A program made the translations under genes and the position numbers. The notes under the pieces were generated by a model. The model worked only from the letters and a program-made list of their open reading frames with translations. It did not search any database and was not told the origin of the DNA. From Saprospira grandis DSM 2844 (lineage in GTDB: Bacteria > Bacteroidota > Bacteroidia > Chitinophagales > Saprospiraceae), in the NCBI RefSeq assembly GCF_000275825.1, contig NZ_JH719942.1, positions 4,209,796 through 4,273,795 on the forward strand: a stretch of 64,000 bases of DNA, in the 5' to 3' direction. Of this stretch, positions 8,567 to 16,338 are shown in pieces (the stretch's first letter is position 1; each line of letters starts with the position of its first letter).

Positions 8567-9226
8567 TTAGAGCGACTTCTTAGCGAGGTAGAAATCTACT
8601 TTTTCGCAAGAAGTATCGGCGATGCGAGCGTCCATTTCAGCCAAAGTTTTGGGTGGAGGAACGATAACCTTATCGCCTTTGCGCCAGTCTAGGGGCATAG
8701 CCACCTTATGTTCGTCAGAAACCTGTAGGGCTTCTAGTGCGCGGAGAATTTCGTCCATATTGCGGCCCACATTGAGCGGGTAATACATAATGAGGCGAAT
8801 TTTTTTGCTCGGATCGATGAAGAAAACGGCGCGTACGGCAGCGGTTTCGCTTTCATTGGGCTGAAGCATACCGTAGAGCTTAGAGACCTTCATGTCGATA
8901 TCGGCGATGATGGGAAAATTGAGGTAGACGCCAGTATTATTGCGTACATTATTTACCCAAGCGAGGTGAGCGTGAAGGCTATCGATGCTCAGGCCAACGA
9001 GCTCGGTATTCAGTGCTTTAAACTCCTCTTGGCGGATAGCGAAGCCACTCATTTCGGTGGTACAAACGGGGGTAAAATCGGCGGGGTGAGAAAAGAGAAC
9101 GGTCCATTTGCCCTCTGCATACTCAGAGAATTTCATGGGGCCAGTAGTGGTTTGCGCTACGAAATCGGGCGCTTGGTCGCCGATACGGGGCATAGGGTTG
9201 AAGTTTACTTCAGTGGGATTTTCCAT
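8567..9226 (-). CDS. 1-Cys (Prx6-type) peroxiredoxin
   Basis: Reduces peroxides through a thiol. The peroxidatic Cys is residue 55 in the motif PADFTPVCTTE; the length of 219 residues and the long C-terminal domain (MPLDWRKGDKVIVPPP) fit the Prx6 group. A further Cys lies in DTSCEKVDF near the C-terminus. The gene is divergent from oxyR across a 320-bp region holding a duplicated regulatory block, which strongly suggests peroxide-responsive control. Downstream, after a repeat copy, comes the persulfide dioxygenase. Confidence 0.93.
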   Translation of the reverse strand: MENPTEVNFNPMPRIGDQAPDFVAQTTTGPMKFSEYAEGKWTVLFSHPADFTPVCTTEMSGFAIRQEEFKALNTELVGLSIDSLHAHLAWVNNVRNNTGVYLNFPIIADIDMKVSKLYGMLQPNESETAAVRAVFFIDPSKKIRLIMYYPLNVGRNMDEILRALEALQVSDEHKVAMPLDWRKGDKVIVPPPKTLAEMDARIADTSCEKVDFYLAKKSL

Positions 9227-9350
9227 AATTGGTATTTTTATTTGATAAGTTGTACAAATTAAATTTGTTCTGAGAACAAAAGATAAGAACTAAATCTGAG
9301 CAACAAAAAAACATATTAGCTATAATAAATAATTAACGAATTATAATTTA

Positions 9351-9549
9351 GCTTTCCGTCCTTGTTGATACAAAGATAAGGCAAGCGATCTATAACTAAA
9401 AATGATAAAACTTATAGGCTGTATAATAAAAACTAATAACTATCTTTTGGCCTATGGCTTTCCGTCCTTGTTGATACAAAGATAGGGCAAGGAGTCCATA
9501 ACTAAAAATGATAAAAACTATAGGCAATATAACAAAAACTAATAGTATG
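9351..9549. repeat. 106-bp tandem duplication in the prx-oxyR divergent promoter region
   Basis: GCTTTCCGTCCTTGTTGATA followed by CAAAGATA occurs at 9351 and again at 9457, with similar sequence continuing through ACTAAAAATGATAAAA to AACTAATA just before the oxyR ATG. The copies differ at scattered positions (for example AAGGCAAGCGATC versus AGGGCAAGGAGTC). Each carries TATCTTTG on the minus strand (9371-9378 and 9477-9484), matching the Bacteroidota -7 box TAnnTTTG and pointing to the peroxiredoxin gene. The rest of this 320-bp gap (9227-9350) is AT-rich and shows no other clear signal. Confidence 0.85.
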
Positions 9550-10491
9550 AAATTACAGCAGCTACGATACATCATTGCCGTAGATCGGCAGAAGCAATTT
9601 AGCAAGGCGGCGGAGGAACTAGATTTGAGTCAGGCCACTTTGAGCAGCATGATTGGAAAATTGGAAAAGGAATTGGGGGTGATGATATTTGACCGCAAGA
9701 CACAGCCATTGGTTACGACGGATTGCGGCAAGGAGTTGATTATGGCGGCTCGGCGTATTTTGTCGGAGGCCGATAATTTTTATGATTTGGCCCGAAATGT
9801 CAAGCAAAAAGTGGCGGGGCAGCTACGTTTGGGGATTATTCCGACCATTAGTAGTAGTTTGCTACCTATTTTTCTGCGGCCTTTTTTGCTCAAGTATCCA
9901 GAGGTAGAGCTAGAGGTTATAGAGGCGCCCACGGCTAGTTTGACCGAGGCGCTCAAGCGGGGCGAATTAGATTTGGCTATTTTGAGTACGCCATTGAAGG
10001 ATAGCAGCATAGAGGATTGGGTGCTCTATTATGAATTGCTTTTGGTTTATGGCAGTGCGGAGGAGCAGATTAAGCGGTATACGACTCCAGATATTTTGTT
10101 GGAGCGGCCGCTTTGGTTATTGGAAGAGGGCAATTGTTTGCGGGAGCAGATGTTGGACCTTTGTCAGTTGCGGCAAAAGGCTAGTCCTTGGCCCAACTTA
10201 AAACTGGGGGCCAACTCTTTTGATTGTTTATTGCCTTTGGTGGACCAGATGGGGGGGCTCACCTTGGTTCCGGAGCTTTATCTCCAACAACTTTCTGAAG
10301 AGCGGCAGCGGCGTTTGGCTTATTTTGAGCGGCCCGTTCCTGTTCGGGAAATTAGTTTGGCTTTTTATCGGCCCTATGCAAAACTGCGTTTGATGGAAGT
10401 TTTGCATAAGGAGATCAAGGAATTGGTGAAGCCCCTGCTCAAGAGCCAGCAGTATAAGAATAACGAAATGCGCATTACTATGCCTGAGTAA
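9547..10491 (+). CDS. oxyR: LysR-family peroxide sensor OxyR
   Basis: Residues about 1-60 form the LysR helix-turn-helix (LRYIIAVDRQKQFSKAAEEL, then SQATLSSMIGKLEKELG). The substrate domain follows. The two redox cysteines are in place: EEGNCLREQMLDLC matches the E. coli OxyR pattern with nine residues between Cys positions (about 197 and 206). Disulfide formation on peroxide exposure would switch DNA binding. ATG at 9547 gives the standard LysR start; an in-frame ATG at 9508 lies inside the duplicated block. Divergence from a peroxiredoxin supports the assignment. Confidence 0.9.
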   Translation: MKLQQLRYIIAVDRQKQFSKAAEELDLSQATLSSMIGKLEKELGVMIFDRKTQPLVTTDCGKELIMAARRILSEADNFYDLARNVKQKVAGQLRLGIIPTISSSLLPIFLRPFLLKYPEVELEVIEAPTASLTEALKRGELDLAILSTPLKDSSIEDWVLYYELLLVYGSAEEQIKRYTTPDILLERPLWLLEEGNCLREQMLDLCQLRQKASPWPNLKLGANSFDCLLPLVDQMGGLTLVPELYLQQLSEERQRRLAYFERPVPVREISLAFYRPYAKLRLMEVLHKEIKELVKPLLKSQQYKNNEMRITMPE

Positions 10492-10529
10492 TTGCAACTT
10501 TAGGATTCAACTCATAAAAAATAAAGAAG

Positions 10530-12740
10530 ATGAAACAACTCTTATTGCTCTGTTTGCTGCTGAGCGCTCCCCTTTTTGGGCAATCCTACAGCCTATTCGA
10601 AACGCCAAATCAGCATGATTATCTAATCGAATTAGAGTGGGGAGAACAAGTCTGGATCAAAGAACAACCCCAAGGTAAAAGGCAGCTATTTCATCTAAAT
10701 GGGCAGCCTGTTTTCAAGCAAACATTTGATCAAATTTGGCCTAGTAACTTCAAAGGATATCTAGAGTTGCAAGATGGGGATAAGTTTTATATTGGTAGTT
10801 TGGAGGGCGAACTTTGGCCCTTGGCTCGTACAATAGACGAACTAGGGCCTGAGATTAAAGCACTTGATTTTTCTGCAAAAAGCTTAGGTCCTGTTGATTA
10901 TAGAGAGATTTCATTCCTTTTAGGTTTACCCAGCCAACTACTAGAGCAAGAACAAATTGAATTGCTGAATATTTCCATAAAAAATAGTCGACTTCATCGA
11001 GAAATTGGACAGCTAAAGAACTTGCGGATCCTCAGTTTAACTTACGGAAGGCTTCAACAACTGCATAAAGCTCTTGGGCAATTGACTAAATTGGAAGAAT
11101 TATGCCTTAGCTTCAATATGTTTCATAACATCCCTGAAGAATTGGCTTTAGCTCCCAAACTGCATACGCTTTACCTAGATCAGTCGCCTATAGACAGTTT
11201 GCCTGATGACCTTTCTGTTTTGAGCAAAATTAAACGCTTGAGTTTGGCGAGGCGTAGCTGCACTAAACTTGCCCCCTTGGCCCAACTCAAGCAGCTCAAA
11301 GCTCTAAATTTAGAATATACTAATCCGTATAAATACCGTCAAATTGAGCATCATCCCAAAGCCTTTGAAGCTTTGGCCCAACTTAGCGAGTTAGAATATC
11401 TAAATTTAGGCGCTAGTGTCGAGGACAGCATCAGCCTAGATTTTTTAATCCCCCTTCAACAGCTGCGCTATCTCAACCTCTCCTCAATCAAGAGCAAAAA
11501 AATACTTGCCGATTCCCTTTGGCCCCAACTAGAACAGCTCATTTTAGATAAAACGAATTTACAATGGGATAATCAAGCTTGGAAAAAGCTGTTTTATTTT
11601 AGTGCAAATGCTGGCTACACGCCCAAAAAACTCCCCAAGGCAGCAATAGAAAAACTTCCTCATCAACTCCTTATATTAGAGTTGCAAAGTAGAATCTTTT
11701 CTTCTCAGGATGCCCAAGCCCTAAGCCAATTTAAAGACCTAGAATACCTCGATTTAGAGCAGAGCCAAATAGAGGCCTTGCCCGAAGACTTTGGCCAACT
11801 CAGCAAACTGTGCCAGTTAAATCTAGACCAATGTCAACTCAAACGTCTGCCGAGCTCTTTTGGTCAACTACAAATGCTATCTGGCCTACAGCTTTCCAAA
11901 AACCAACTGAAAGAACTGCCAGCCAACTTTTACGAACTCCAGAAGTTGCAATATCTCAATCTCGAAGGGAATCAGTTGAGCAGCTTGGCTCCTGAAATTG
12001 GCCAGTTTAAGGAACTGAAGCTACTGATCCTGGCCCATAATCAACTCAAAGAATTACCCAGTACAATAAGCAATTGTAAGAAAATTACCTACCTAAATAT
12101 TCAGGATAATTTAGTTCGTCAAATTCAGTTTAATCTTGAAAAAATGAAGCAGTTGACCCTCCTCAACCTAAGCGACAACCTACTTCAAGCGTTACCCTCA
12201 TCTATATTTCAAGCAAAAAAACTGCAGTTTTTACAGCTTGACAACAATAGAGATCTGCAGCAACTGAGCCCCAAAATTGGCCAACTTCAAAACCTAAAAA
12301 CACTTTGGTTAAATCACTGTAGTATTCAAAAAATCCCCGAAAATATAGGGCAGTTAACACAACTACAAGAACTATATTTGAGCAACAATCAGCTCCAAGA
12401 TCTGCCCATAACTATTGGGCAGCTAACACAACTACAAAAATTGCATTTAAATAACAATCAGCTCCAAAGTTTGCCCGAAAACATTGGCCAACTAAAGGCC
12501 TTAAAGACGTTGACGCTCAACAATAACCAGCTTAAAAGTCTACCAAAAAGTATCGTTCAATTAACTTTGTTAACGGATCTTGAGCTCCGTAACAATAAAG
12601 AATTCAAGGCTTTTCCAAAAGGATTTGAGCAACTGCAACCCAAGCTGCAGTTGCTACCTCTATTCGGAACTGGACTAAGCAAAGAGGAAAAATTACGCTG
12701 GGAGAAAAAATGGAGATACCAACAATACAACCTTTATTGA
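10530..12740 (+). CDS. Large secreted leucine-rich repeat protein
   Basis: Signal peptide MKQLLLLCLLLSAPLFGQ, a short N-terminal domain (about 20-110), then many LRR units of about 23 residues with the pattern LxxLxLxxNxLxxLPxxIGQL. The last units (about 600-690) are nearly identical to one another (IGQLTQLQELYLSNNQLQ, IGQLTQLQKLHLNNNQLQ), suggesting recent unit duplication. It probably acts in protein-protein contact outside the cytoplasm; no sorting domain is visible. The stop is 6 nt before repeat copy 5. A shorter LRR gene at 29989 is a paralogue. Confidence 0.85.
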   Translation: MKQLLLLCLLLSAPLFGQSYSLFETPNQHDYLIELEWGEQVWIKEQPQGKRQLFHLNGQPVFKQTFDQIWPSNFKGYLELQDGDKFYIGSLEGELWPLARTIDELGPEIKALDFSAKSLGPVDYREISFLLGLPSQLLEQEQIELLNISIKNSRLHREIGQLKNLRILSLTYGRLQQLHKALGQLTKLEELCLSFNMFHNIPEELALAPKLHTLYLDQSPIDSLPDDLSVLSKIKRLSLARRSCTKLAPLAQLKQLKALNLEYTNPYKYRQIEHHPKAFEALAQLSELEYLNLGASVEDSISLDFLIPLQQLRYLNLSSIKSKKILADSLWPQLEQLILDKTNLQWDNQAWKKLFYFSANAGYTPKKLPKAAIEKLPHQLLILELQSRIFSSQDAQALSQFKDLEYLDLEQSQIEALPEDFGQLSKLCQLNLDQCQLKRLPSSFGQLQMLSGLQLSKNQLKELPANFYELQKLQYLNLEGNQLSSLAPEIGQFKELKLLILAHNQLKELPSTISNCKKITYLNIQDNLVRQIQFNLEKMKQLTLLNLSDNLLQALPSSIFQAKKLQFLQLDNNRDLQQLSPKIGQLQNLKTLWLNHCSIQKIPENIGQLTQLQELYLSNNQLQDLPITIGQLTQLQKLHLNNNQLQSLPENIGQLKALKTLTLNNNQLKSLPKSIVQLTLLTDLELRNNKEFKAFPKGFEQLQPKLQLLPLFGTGLSKEEKLRWEKKWRYQQYNLY

Positions 12741-12746
12741 TAAGAC

Positions 12747-12883
12747 TTTTTTTGGGGCCTCCGCTGCGGCCTGCGGCCTTGCGGCGCTACGTTTCGCAGC
12801 TCGCTGTTCGCTCGGCCCTTCGCCGCTTTCAGCGGCTCGGTCTGGCCTGCGGCCACTGCTGCACATCGCTAGGCCAAAAAAAA
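12747..12883 (+). repeat. Modular GC-rich repeat, copy 5
   Basis: Runs from TTTTTTTGGGGCCTCCGC to CGCTAGGCCAAAAAAAA, so both ends show the complementary tracts TTTTTTGG/CCAAAAAA. Stem-loop 1 is GGCCTGCGGCC, stem-loop 2 CCGCTTTCAGCGG, stem-loop 3 GGCCTGCGGCC. A small GGCC hairpin (CTGGCCTGCGGCCAG) follows at 12884. Confidence 0.9.
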
Positions 12884-12930
12884 CTGGCCTGCGGCCAGCG
12901 GGCAAAACCAAACTAACCGCCTGAACGCAA

Positions 12931-12965
12931 AAAGGGCGCTTGTCTGTTACAGACAAGCGCCCTTT
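12931..12965. terminator. Bidirectional intrinsic terminator
   Basis: Stem AAAGGGCGCTTGTCTG / CAGACAAGCGCCCTTT with loop TTA, flanked by A- and T-runs. It sits between the convergent LRR and nucleotidyltransferase genes and can end both. Confidence 0.9.
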
Positions 12966-12985
12966 TCCTTGGACCAAATAGCTGC

Positions 12986-13990
12986 TTAGCAGCTATATTC
13001 CGAGTAATCGCCCAAGCTCAAAGCTTGTGCTTGGCCCTTGTATTTTACATGAGCGCCTAGCATCGTATCTCTCAAAACGGCATCTTCCACCTGAGAGTTT
13101 TCTTGAATCAAGCTATTTTGGACAATAGAATTGCGGATAAGGCTGCCCTTGCCAATAGAAGCATGTGGACCAACTACCGCATTTTCCAAAACTACGCCCT
13201 CCCCAATAAAGCAAGGGGGAATTACTACGCTATTAGATTGCTGCAAGTCGCTAGCAATTTGGGCCGCATCCTCCTTAATCTCTAATACACGTTGATTAGC
13301 ATGAACTACCGCTTTTTTGTTGCCACAATCTAGCCACTCATCAATGCGGCTAGTAGAAAACTGGAGGCCCTTATTTTTCATATTTTCCAAGGCATTGGTC
13401 AATTGGTACTCGCCTCGGTCCATAATATTATTATCGACTAGATACTGGAGTTCTTTCTCCAAGTTTTTGGCACTTTGGAAGTAGTAAATGCCTACAATGG
13501 CCAAATCAGAAACGAAAGTGCTGGGCTTCTCGACAAAGTCGGTAACATAGCCATCTTGGTCCAATTTTACTACGCCATAAGCAGAGGGATCGGCTACTTT
13601 TTTGACCCAAATCAGGCCATCTTCTTCCATATTGAGTTTAAAATTTGATTGGAAGAGCGTATCGGCAAAAGCGACAATAACGGGCCCTTGCAAACTTTCT
13701 TTGGCGCAGAGAATAGCGTGAGCGGTGCCCAACTTTTCTGTTTGCTGATAGATGCTTCCCTTAGCGCCAAGGCTTTGGGCTAGGGCTTTGAGGTCATCTT
13801 CTACCTGCTCACCAAAGTCGCCAATAATGAAAGCAATTTCGTCAATGGGTTCTGGGCAAGCTTTGGCCAAATCTTCTACCAAGCGGGCCACAATGGGCTT
13901 TCCGGCTACAGCAACCAAAGGTTTGGGGACAGTAATAGAGTGTGGACGCAGGCGGGTTCCTCTTCCCGCCATGGGTATAATGAGTTTCAT
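12986..13990 (-). CDS. Sugar-phosphate nucleotidyltransferase with left-handed beta-helix tail
   Basis: Activates a sugar 1-phosphate with a nucleoside triphosphate for glycan synthesis. The N-terminal Rossmann-like domain has the signature MAGRGTRLRPHSITVPKPLV (about 7-26), TEKLGTAHAI and DFVEKPS. Residues about 255-320 form hexapeptide repeats (IGEGVVLENAVVGPHASIGK). The architecture resembles glucose-1-phosphate thymidylyl- or uridylyltransferases; the exact sugar and nucleotide cannot be told. It lies downstream of dut and a flippase on the same strand with a repeat copy between. Confidence 0.87.
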   Translation of the reverse strand: MKLIIPMAGRGTRLRPHSITVPKPLVAVAGKPIVARLVEDLAKACPEPIDEIAFIIGDFGEQVEDDLKALAQSLGAKGSIYQQTEKLGTAHAILCAKESLQGPVIVAFADTLFQSNFKLNMEEDGLIWVKKVADPSAYGVVKLDQDGYVTDFVEKPSTFVSDLAIVGIYYFQSAKNLEKELQYLVDNNIMDRGEYQLTNALENMKNKGLQFSTSRIDEWLDCGNKKAVVHANQRVLEIKEDAAQIASDLQQSNSVVIPPCFIGEGVVLENAVVGPHASIGKGSLIRNSIVQNSLIQENSQVEDAVLRDTMLGAHVKYKGQAQALSLGDYSEYSC

Positions 13991-14098
13991 TTTTGCTTAA
14001 TTTATTTCCTAGAATAGATCAGTTGAAGATAATGAAAGGACTTTATATTGGGCCAGCGGCCGGAGCCGAATAGCCATAAGTGCGCTATATGGTTGAGC

Positions 14099-14219
14099 TG
14101 GCCCAGCGATGCGCAGCAGTGCCGCGAAGCGGCAGACCGAGGCCGCAGGCCGAAGGGCCGAGCAGGCTTGCGAGCTGTGGAGCGTAGCGGCGGGCGCAGC
14201 CCGCGGGCCCCAAAAAAAC
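14099..14219 (-). repeat. Modular GC-rich repeat, copy 6
   Basis: Minus-strand reading: TTTTTTTGGGGCCCGCGG, stem-loop 1 (CGGGCTGCGCCCG), CTATGCTCCACAGCTCGC-like block, CTGCTCGGCCCT, a GGCC stem-loop 2 (GGCCTGCGGCC), TCGGTCTG, stem-loop 3 (CCGCTTCGCGG), GCTGCGCATCGCTGGGCCA. Flanking palindromic sequence continues to about 14050. It lies between dut and the nucleotidyltransferase. Confidence 0.88.
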
Positions 14220-14270
14220 ATAAAAATTTCCGGCTTAATATAGTAAGTTTTTCAGGGAACCAAAAAGTAT

Positions 14271-14705
14271 TTATTGGCGGCCTGTGCTACCAAAACCGCC
14301 TGTACCTCTTTCGCTTTGCTCGAGGCTTTCTACGGTTTGCCAGCTAATTTTTTGGTAGGCGGCCACCACCAACTGGGCAATGCGTTCGCCGGGGGCAATT
14401 TCGATTTCGTCCTTAGACAAATTGACAAGGATGACGCCAATTTCGCCACGATAATCGCTATCAATGGTGCCGGGGGCATTGGGAATAGAAAGGCCTTTTT
14501 TGAGGGCCAGACCAGAGCGGGGGCGCACTTGGGCCTCATAGCCTTGGGGCAATTCTATAAACAAGCCCGTAGGCACTACAGTACGCTCTAGGCTGCCTAG
14601 GCGGATAGGCGTTTTGATATTGGCTCGGAGGTCCATGCCTGCGCTACCCAAAGTTTTGTAGCTAGGCAAAGGAAAATTCGAGTGATTGATAATTTTTACT
14701 TGCAT
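14271..14705 (-). CDS. dut: dUTP diphosphatase (trimeric dUTPase)
   Basis: Hydrolyses dUTP to dUMP and pyrophosphate, keeping uracil out of DNA and feeding dTMP synthesis. All five family motifs are present: GSAGMDLRA (about 21-29), [11 protein letters not shown] (about 62-72), [13 protein letters not shown] (about 76-88), [10 protein letters not shown], and the C-terminal P-loop-like [11 protein letters not shown]. At 144 residues the length is typical. The start lies 3 nt after the flippase stop, so the two are co-transcribed. Confidence 0.96.
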   Translation of the reverse strand: MQVKIINHSNFPLPSYKTLGSAGMDLRANIKTPIRLGSLERTVVPTGLFIELPQGYEAQVRPRSGLALKKGLSIPNAPGTIDSDYRGEIGVILVNLSKDEIEIAPGERIAQLVVAAYQKISWQTVESLEQSERGTGGFGSTGRQ

Positions 14706-14708
14706 AAA

Positions 14709-16220
14709 TTAGGCAGATTTGGGTCGGAAGATAGACAACAGCCATTGTCGATCTTTTAAGAAGACGAGGCCCAAGAACAAAAGGCAGCAAAGGGCCGAAA
14801 AAATGTATTGGATGGGGCCAGTGGGCAAAACATAGGCCTGAAGTCCCCAAAATAGACAAACGCTGCCGAGGGCTGCAAAGATATAAAAAAAGATGCTTTG
14901 CAGGGGGTAGGGAATTGGGTAGTGCTTTTGGCCCAAAAAATAGGCCGTCATGCTCATGGCAAAATAGCAGGCCAAAGTGGCCCAAGCCGAGGCCCAATAG
15001 CCCAAAATGGGAATGAGCAAAAAGTTGAGTGTGAGCGTAATTCCCGCCCCCAAAACGGCAATATAGGCGCCATATTGCGTACGGTCAGAGAGTTTGAACC
15101 AGATCGCAAAATTGTAATAGAGGCCCAAAAAGAGATTGGCCATCAGCAGGATGGGCACCACCCCAATCCCCGCTCGAAAATCTTGGCCCAAAAAGTACTG
15201 AATGAGGTCCATAAAACAGACCAAGCCCACAAAGGCCAGAGCGCCTACCAAAGTAAACAAGCGGGCCACCTGAGCATAAATGGCTTTATCTTGCTTGGCG
15301 GCGGCCTGTCTGAAAAAGAAAGGCTCGGCGGCATAATTAAAGGCTTGAGTAAAGAGATTCATAAAAACGGCCAGCTTATAGGCGGCAGAATAGACTCCCA
15401 TTTGGGCCAATCGCTCGTCTATGGTACCTGGCAATAGGACCTTAAGCAAACTTCGGTCGGCCAATTCGTTAATCATGCTGGCAAAGCCTGCAAGAATGAG
15501 CGGCAGCGCGTAGCGCATCATCTTTTGCCAAAGTTGGGGATCAAAGTAAGGCTGTCCCTTGGGTTTTTGCAGCAAAAAGCGGTACTGCGGCAAAAGGAAG
15601 AGAAAACAGATCAGATTGGCCAATAAATTGGCGACAAACAAATAGCCAATGCCCAAATTGGGGTCAAACCAATAGGCGCTGCCGAGGCTACCCGACTGGG
15701 CCAAAGTTGGGCCAAGTTCCAGAAAGAAGAGCAAGGCGCCCAGATAAATCAGGAGATTTAAGATCTTCAGGGCCGCAAAGGGAATGGCTTTGCCTGCCAG
15801 ACGCAAGCGGGCAAAAGGCAGGGCCATCAGGGCATCAAAGCCAATAATGCCCAGCATGAGGTAGACATAATGTGTAAATTCTGGATAAGCCAGCCAGCGG
15901 GCCAGGCTTGGCCCCAGAAGCGCTAAACTACCCAAAATAATGCTTGTATGAAAAAGGACCGAAAAAGCGGCTGTACGAAACACCTGATTTCTATTTTCGG
16001 CCTTGGCGCCAAAGCGAAAAAGGGCTGTTTCCATGCGGTGCGTAAGCAGGACCAAAAGAAAGGCCGCCCAAACATAGAGGTCCGTTTGTATGGCAAAATC
16101 GACCCGCTCAAACTTATAGGTTAGATAAGGCGTAAGGATAACAAAGGACAAAAGGCGGCTCAGGATGCTACTCAGGCCATAGATGACCGTTTGGCCCGCT
16201 AATTTTTTTAGTAAACTCAA
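14709..16220 (-). CDS. Polysaccharide flippase (Wzx/MATE-like, MVF superfamily)
   Basis: A polytopic membrane protein with about 12-14 hydrophobic helices, starting SLLKKLAGQTVIYGLSSILS, typical of O-antigen or lipid-linked oligosaccharide flippases. A TTG start at 16220 (xSLLKKLAG) is chosen: the open frame continues upstream only through the terminator of the next gene, and a -7 box lies just upstream at 16240-16247. The downstream dut and sugar nucleotidyltransferase suggest one transcript combining glycan precursor supply and export, with dut as a passenger. Confidence 0.82.
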   Translation of the reverse strand: MSLLKKLAGQTVIYGLSSILSRLLSFVILTPYLTYKFERVDFAIQTDLYVWAAFLLVLLTHRMETALFRFGAKAENRNQVFRTAAFSVLFHTSIILGSLALLGPSLARWLAYPEFTHYVYLMLGIIGFDALMALPFARLRLAGKAIPFAALKILNLLIYLGALLFFLELGPTLAQSGSLGSAYWFDPNLGIGYLFVANLLANLICFLFLLPQYRFLLQKPKGQPYFDPQLWQKMMRYALPLILAGFASMINELADRSLLKVLLPGTIDERLAQMGVYSAAYKLAVFMNLFTQAFNYAAEPFFFRQAAAKQDKAIYAQVARLFTLVGALAFVGLVCFMDLIQYFLGQDFRAGIGVVPILLMANLFLGLYYNFAIWFKLSDRTQYGAYIAVLGAGITLTLNFLLIPILGYWASAWATLACYFAMSMTAYFLGQKHYPIPYPLQSIFFYIFAALGSVCLFWGLQAYVLPTGPIQYIFSALCCLLFLGLVFLKDRQWLLSIFRPKSA

Positions 16221-16239
16221 TTTGCTGTTGTTTGAGGGC

Positions 16240-16247
16240 CAAAGATA
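16240..16247 (-). promoter_or_regulatory. Putative -7 promoter box for the flippase-dut transcript
   Basis: TATCTTTG on the minus strand fits the Bacteroidota -7 consensus TAnnTTTG. Its position predicts a start of transcription about 12 nt before the chosen TTG start. A matching -33 TTG box is not clear. Confidence 0.45.
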
Positions 16248-16284
16248 AAGAAGTTGTTGGAGATCTGTAGTCCTTTTTGGGTAA

Positions 16285-16317
16285 ACAAAAAGGCGGAGTG
16301 GCAAAAGCCACTCCGCC
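16285..16317 (-). terminator. Intrinsic terminator upstream of the flippase, reading minus
   Basis: Stem GGCGGAGTGGC/GCCACTCCGCC with loop AAAA at 16292-16317 and, in minus-strand reading, a following TTTTTGTTT. It lies between the end of the DUF4836 gene at 16339 and the flippase start, so it ends the DUF4836 transcript. Confidence 0.85.
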
Positions 16318-16338
16318 CCTAGTAGAAAAACAAGGCGT

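Noticed and set aside
10530-12740. LRR repeats as a DNA tandem array or CRISPR-like repeat
   Set aside because: The periodicity of about 69 bp is the protein LRR unit in frame, not a DNA array.
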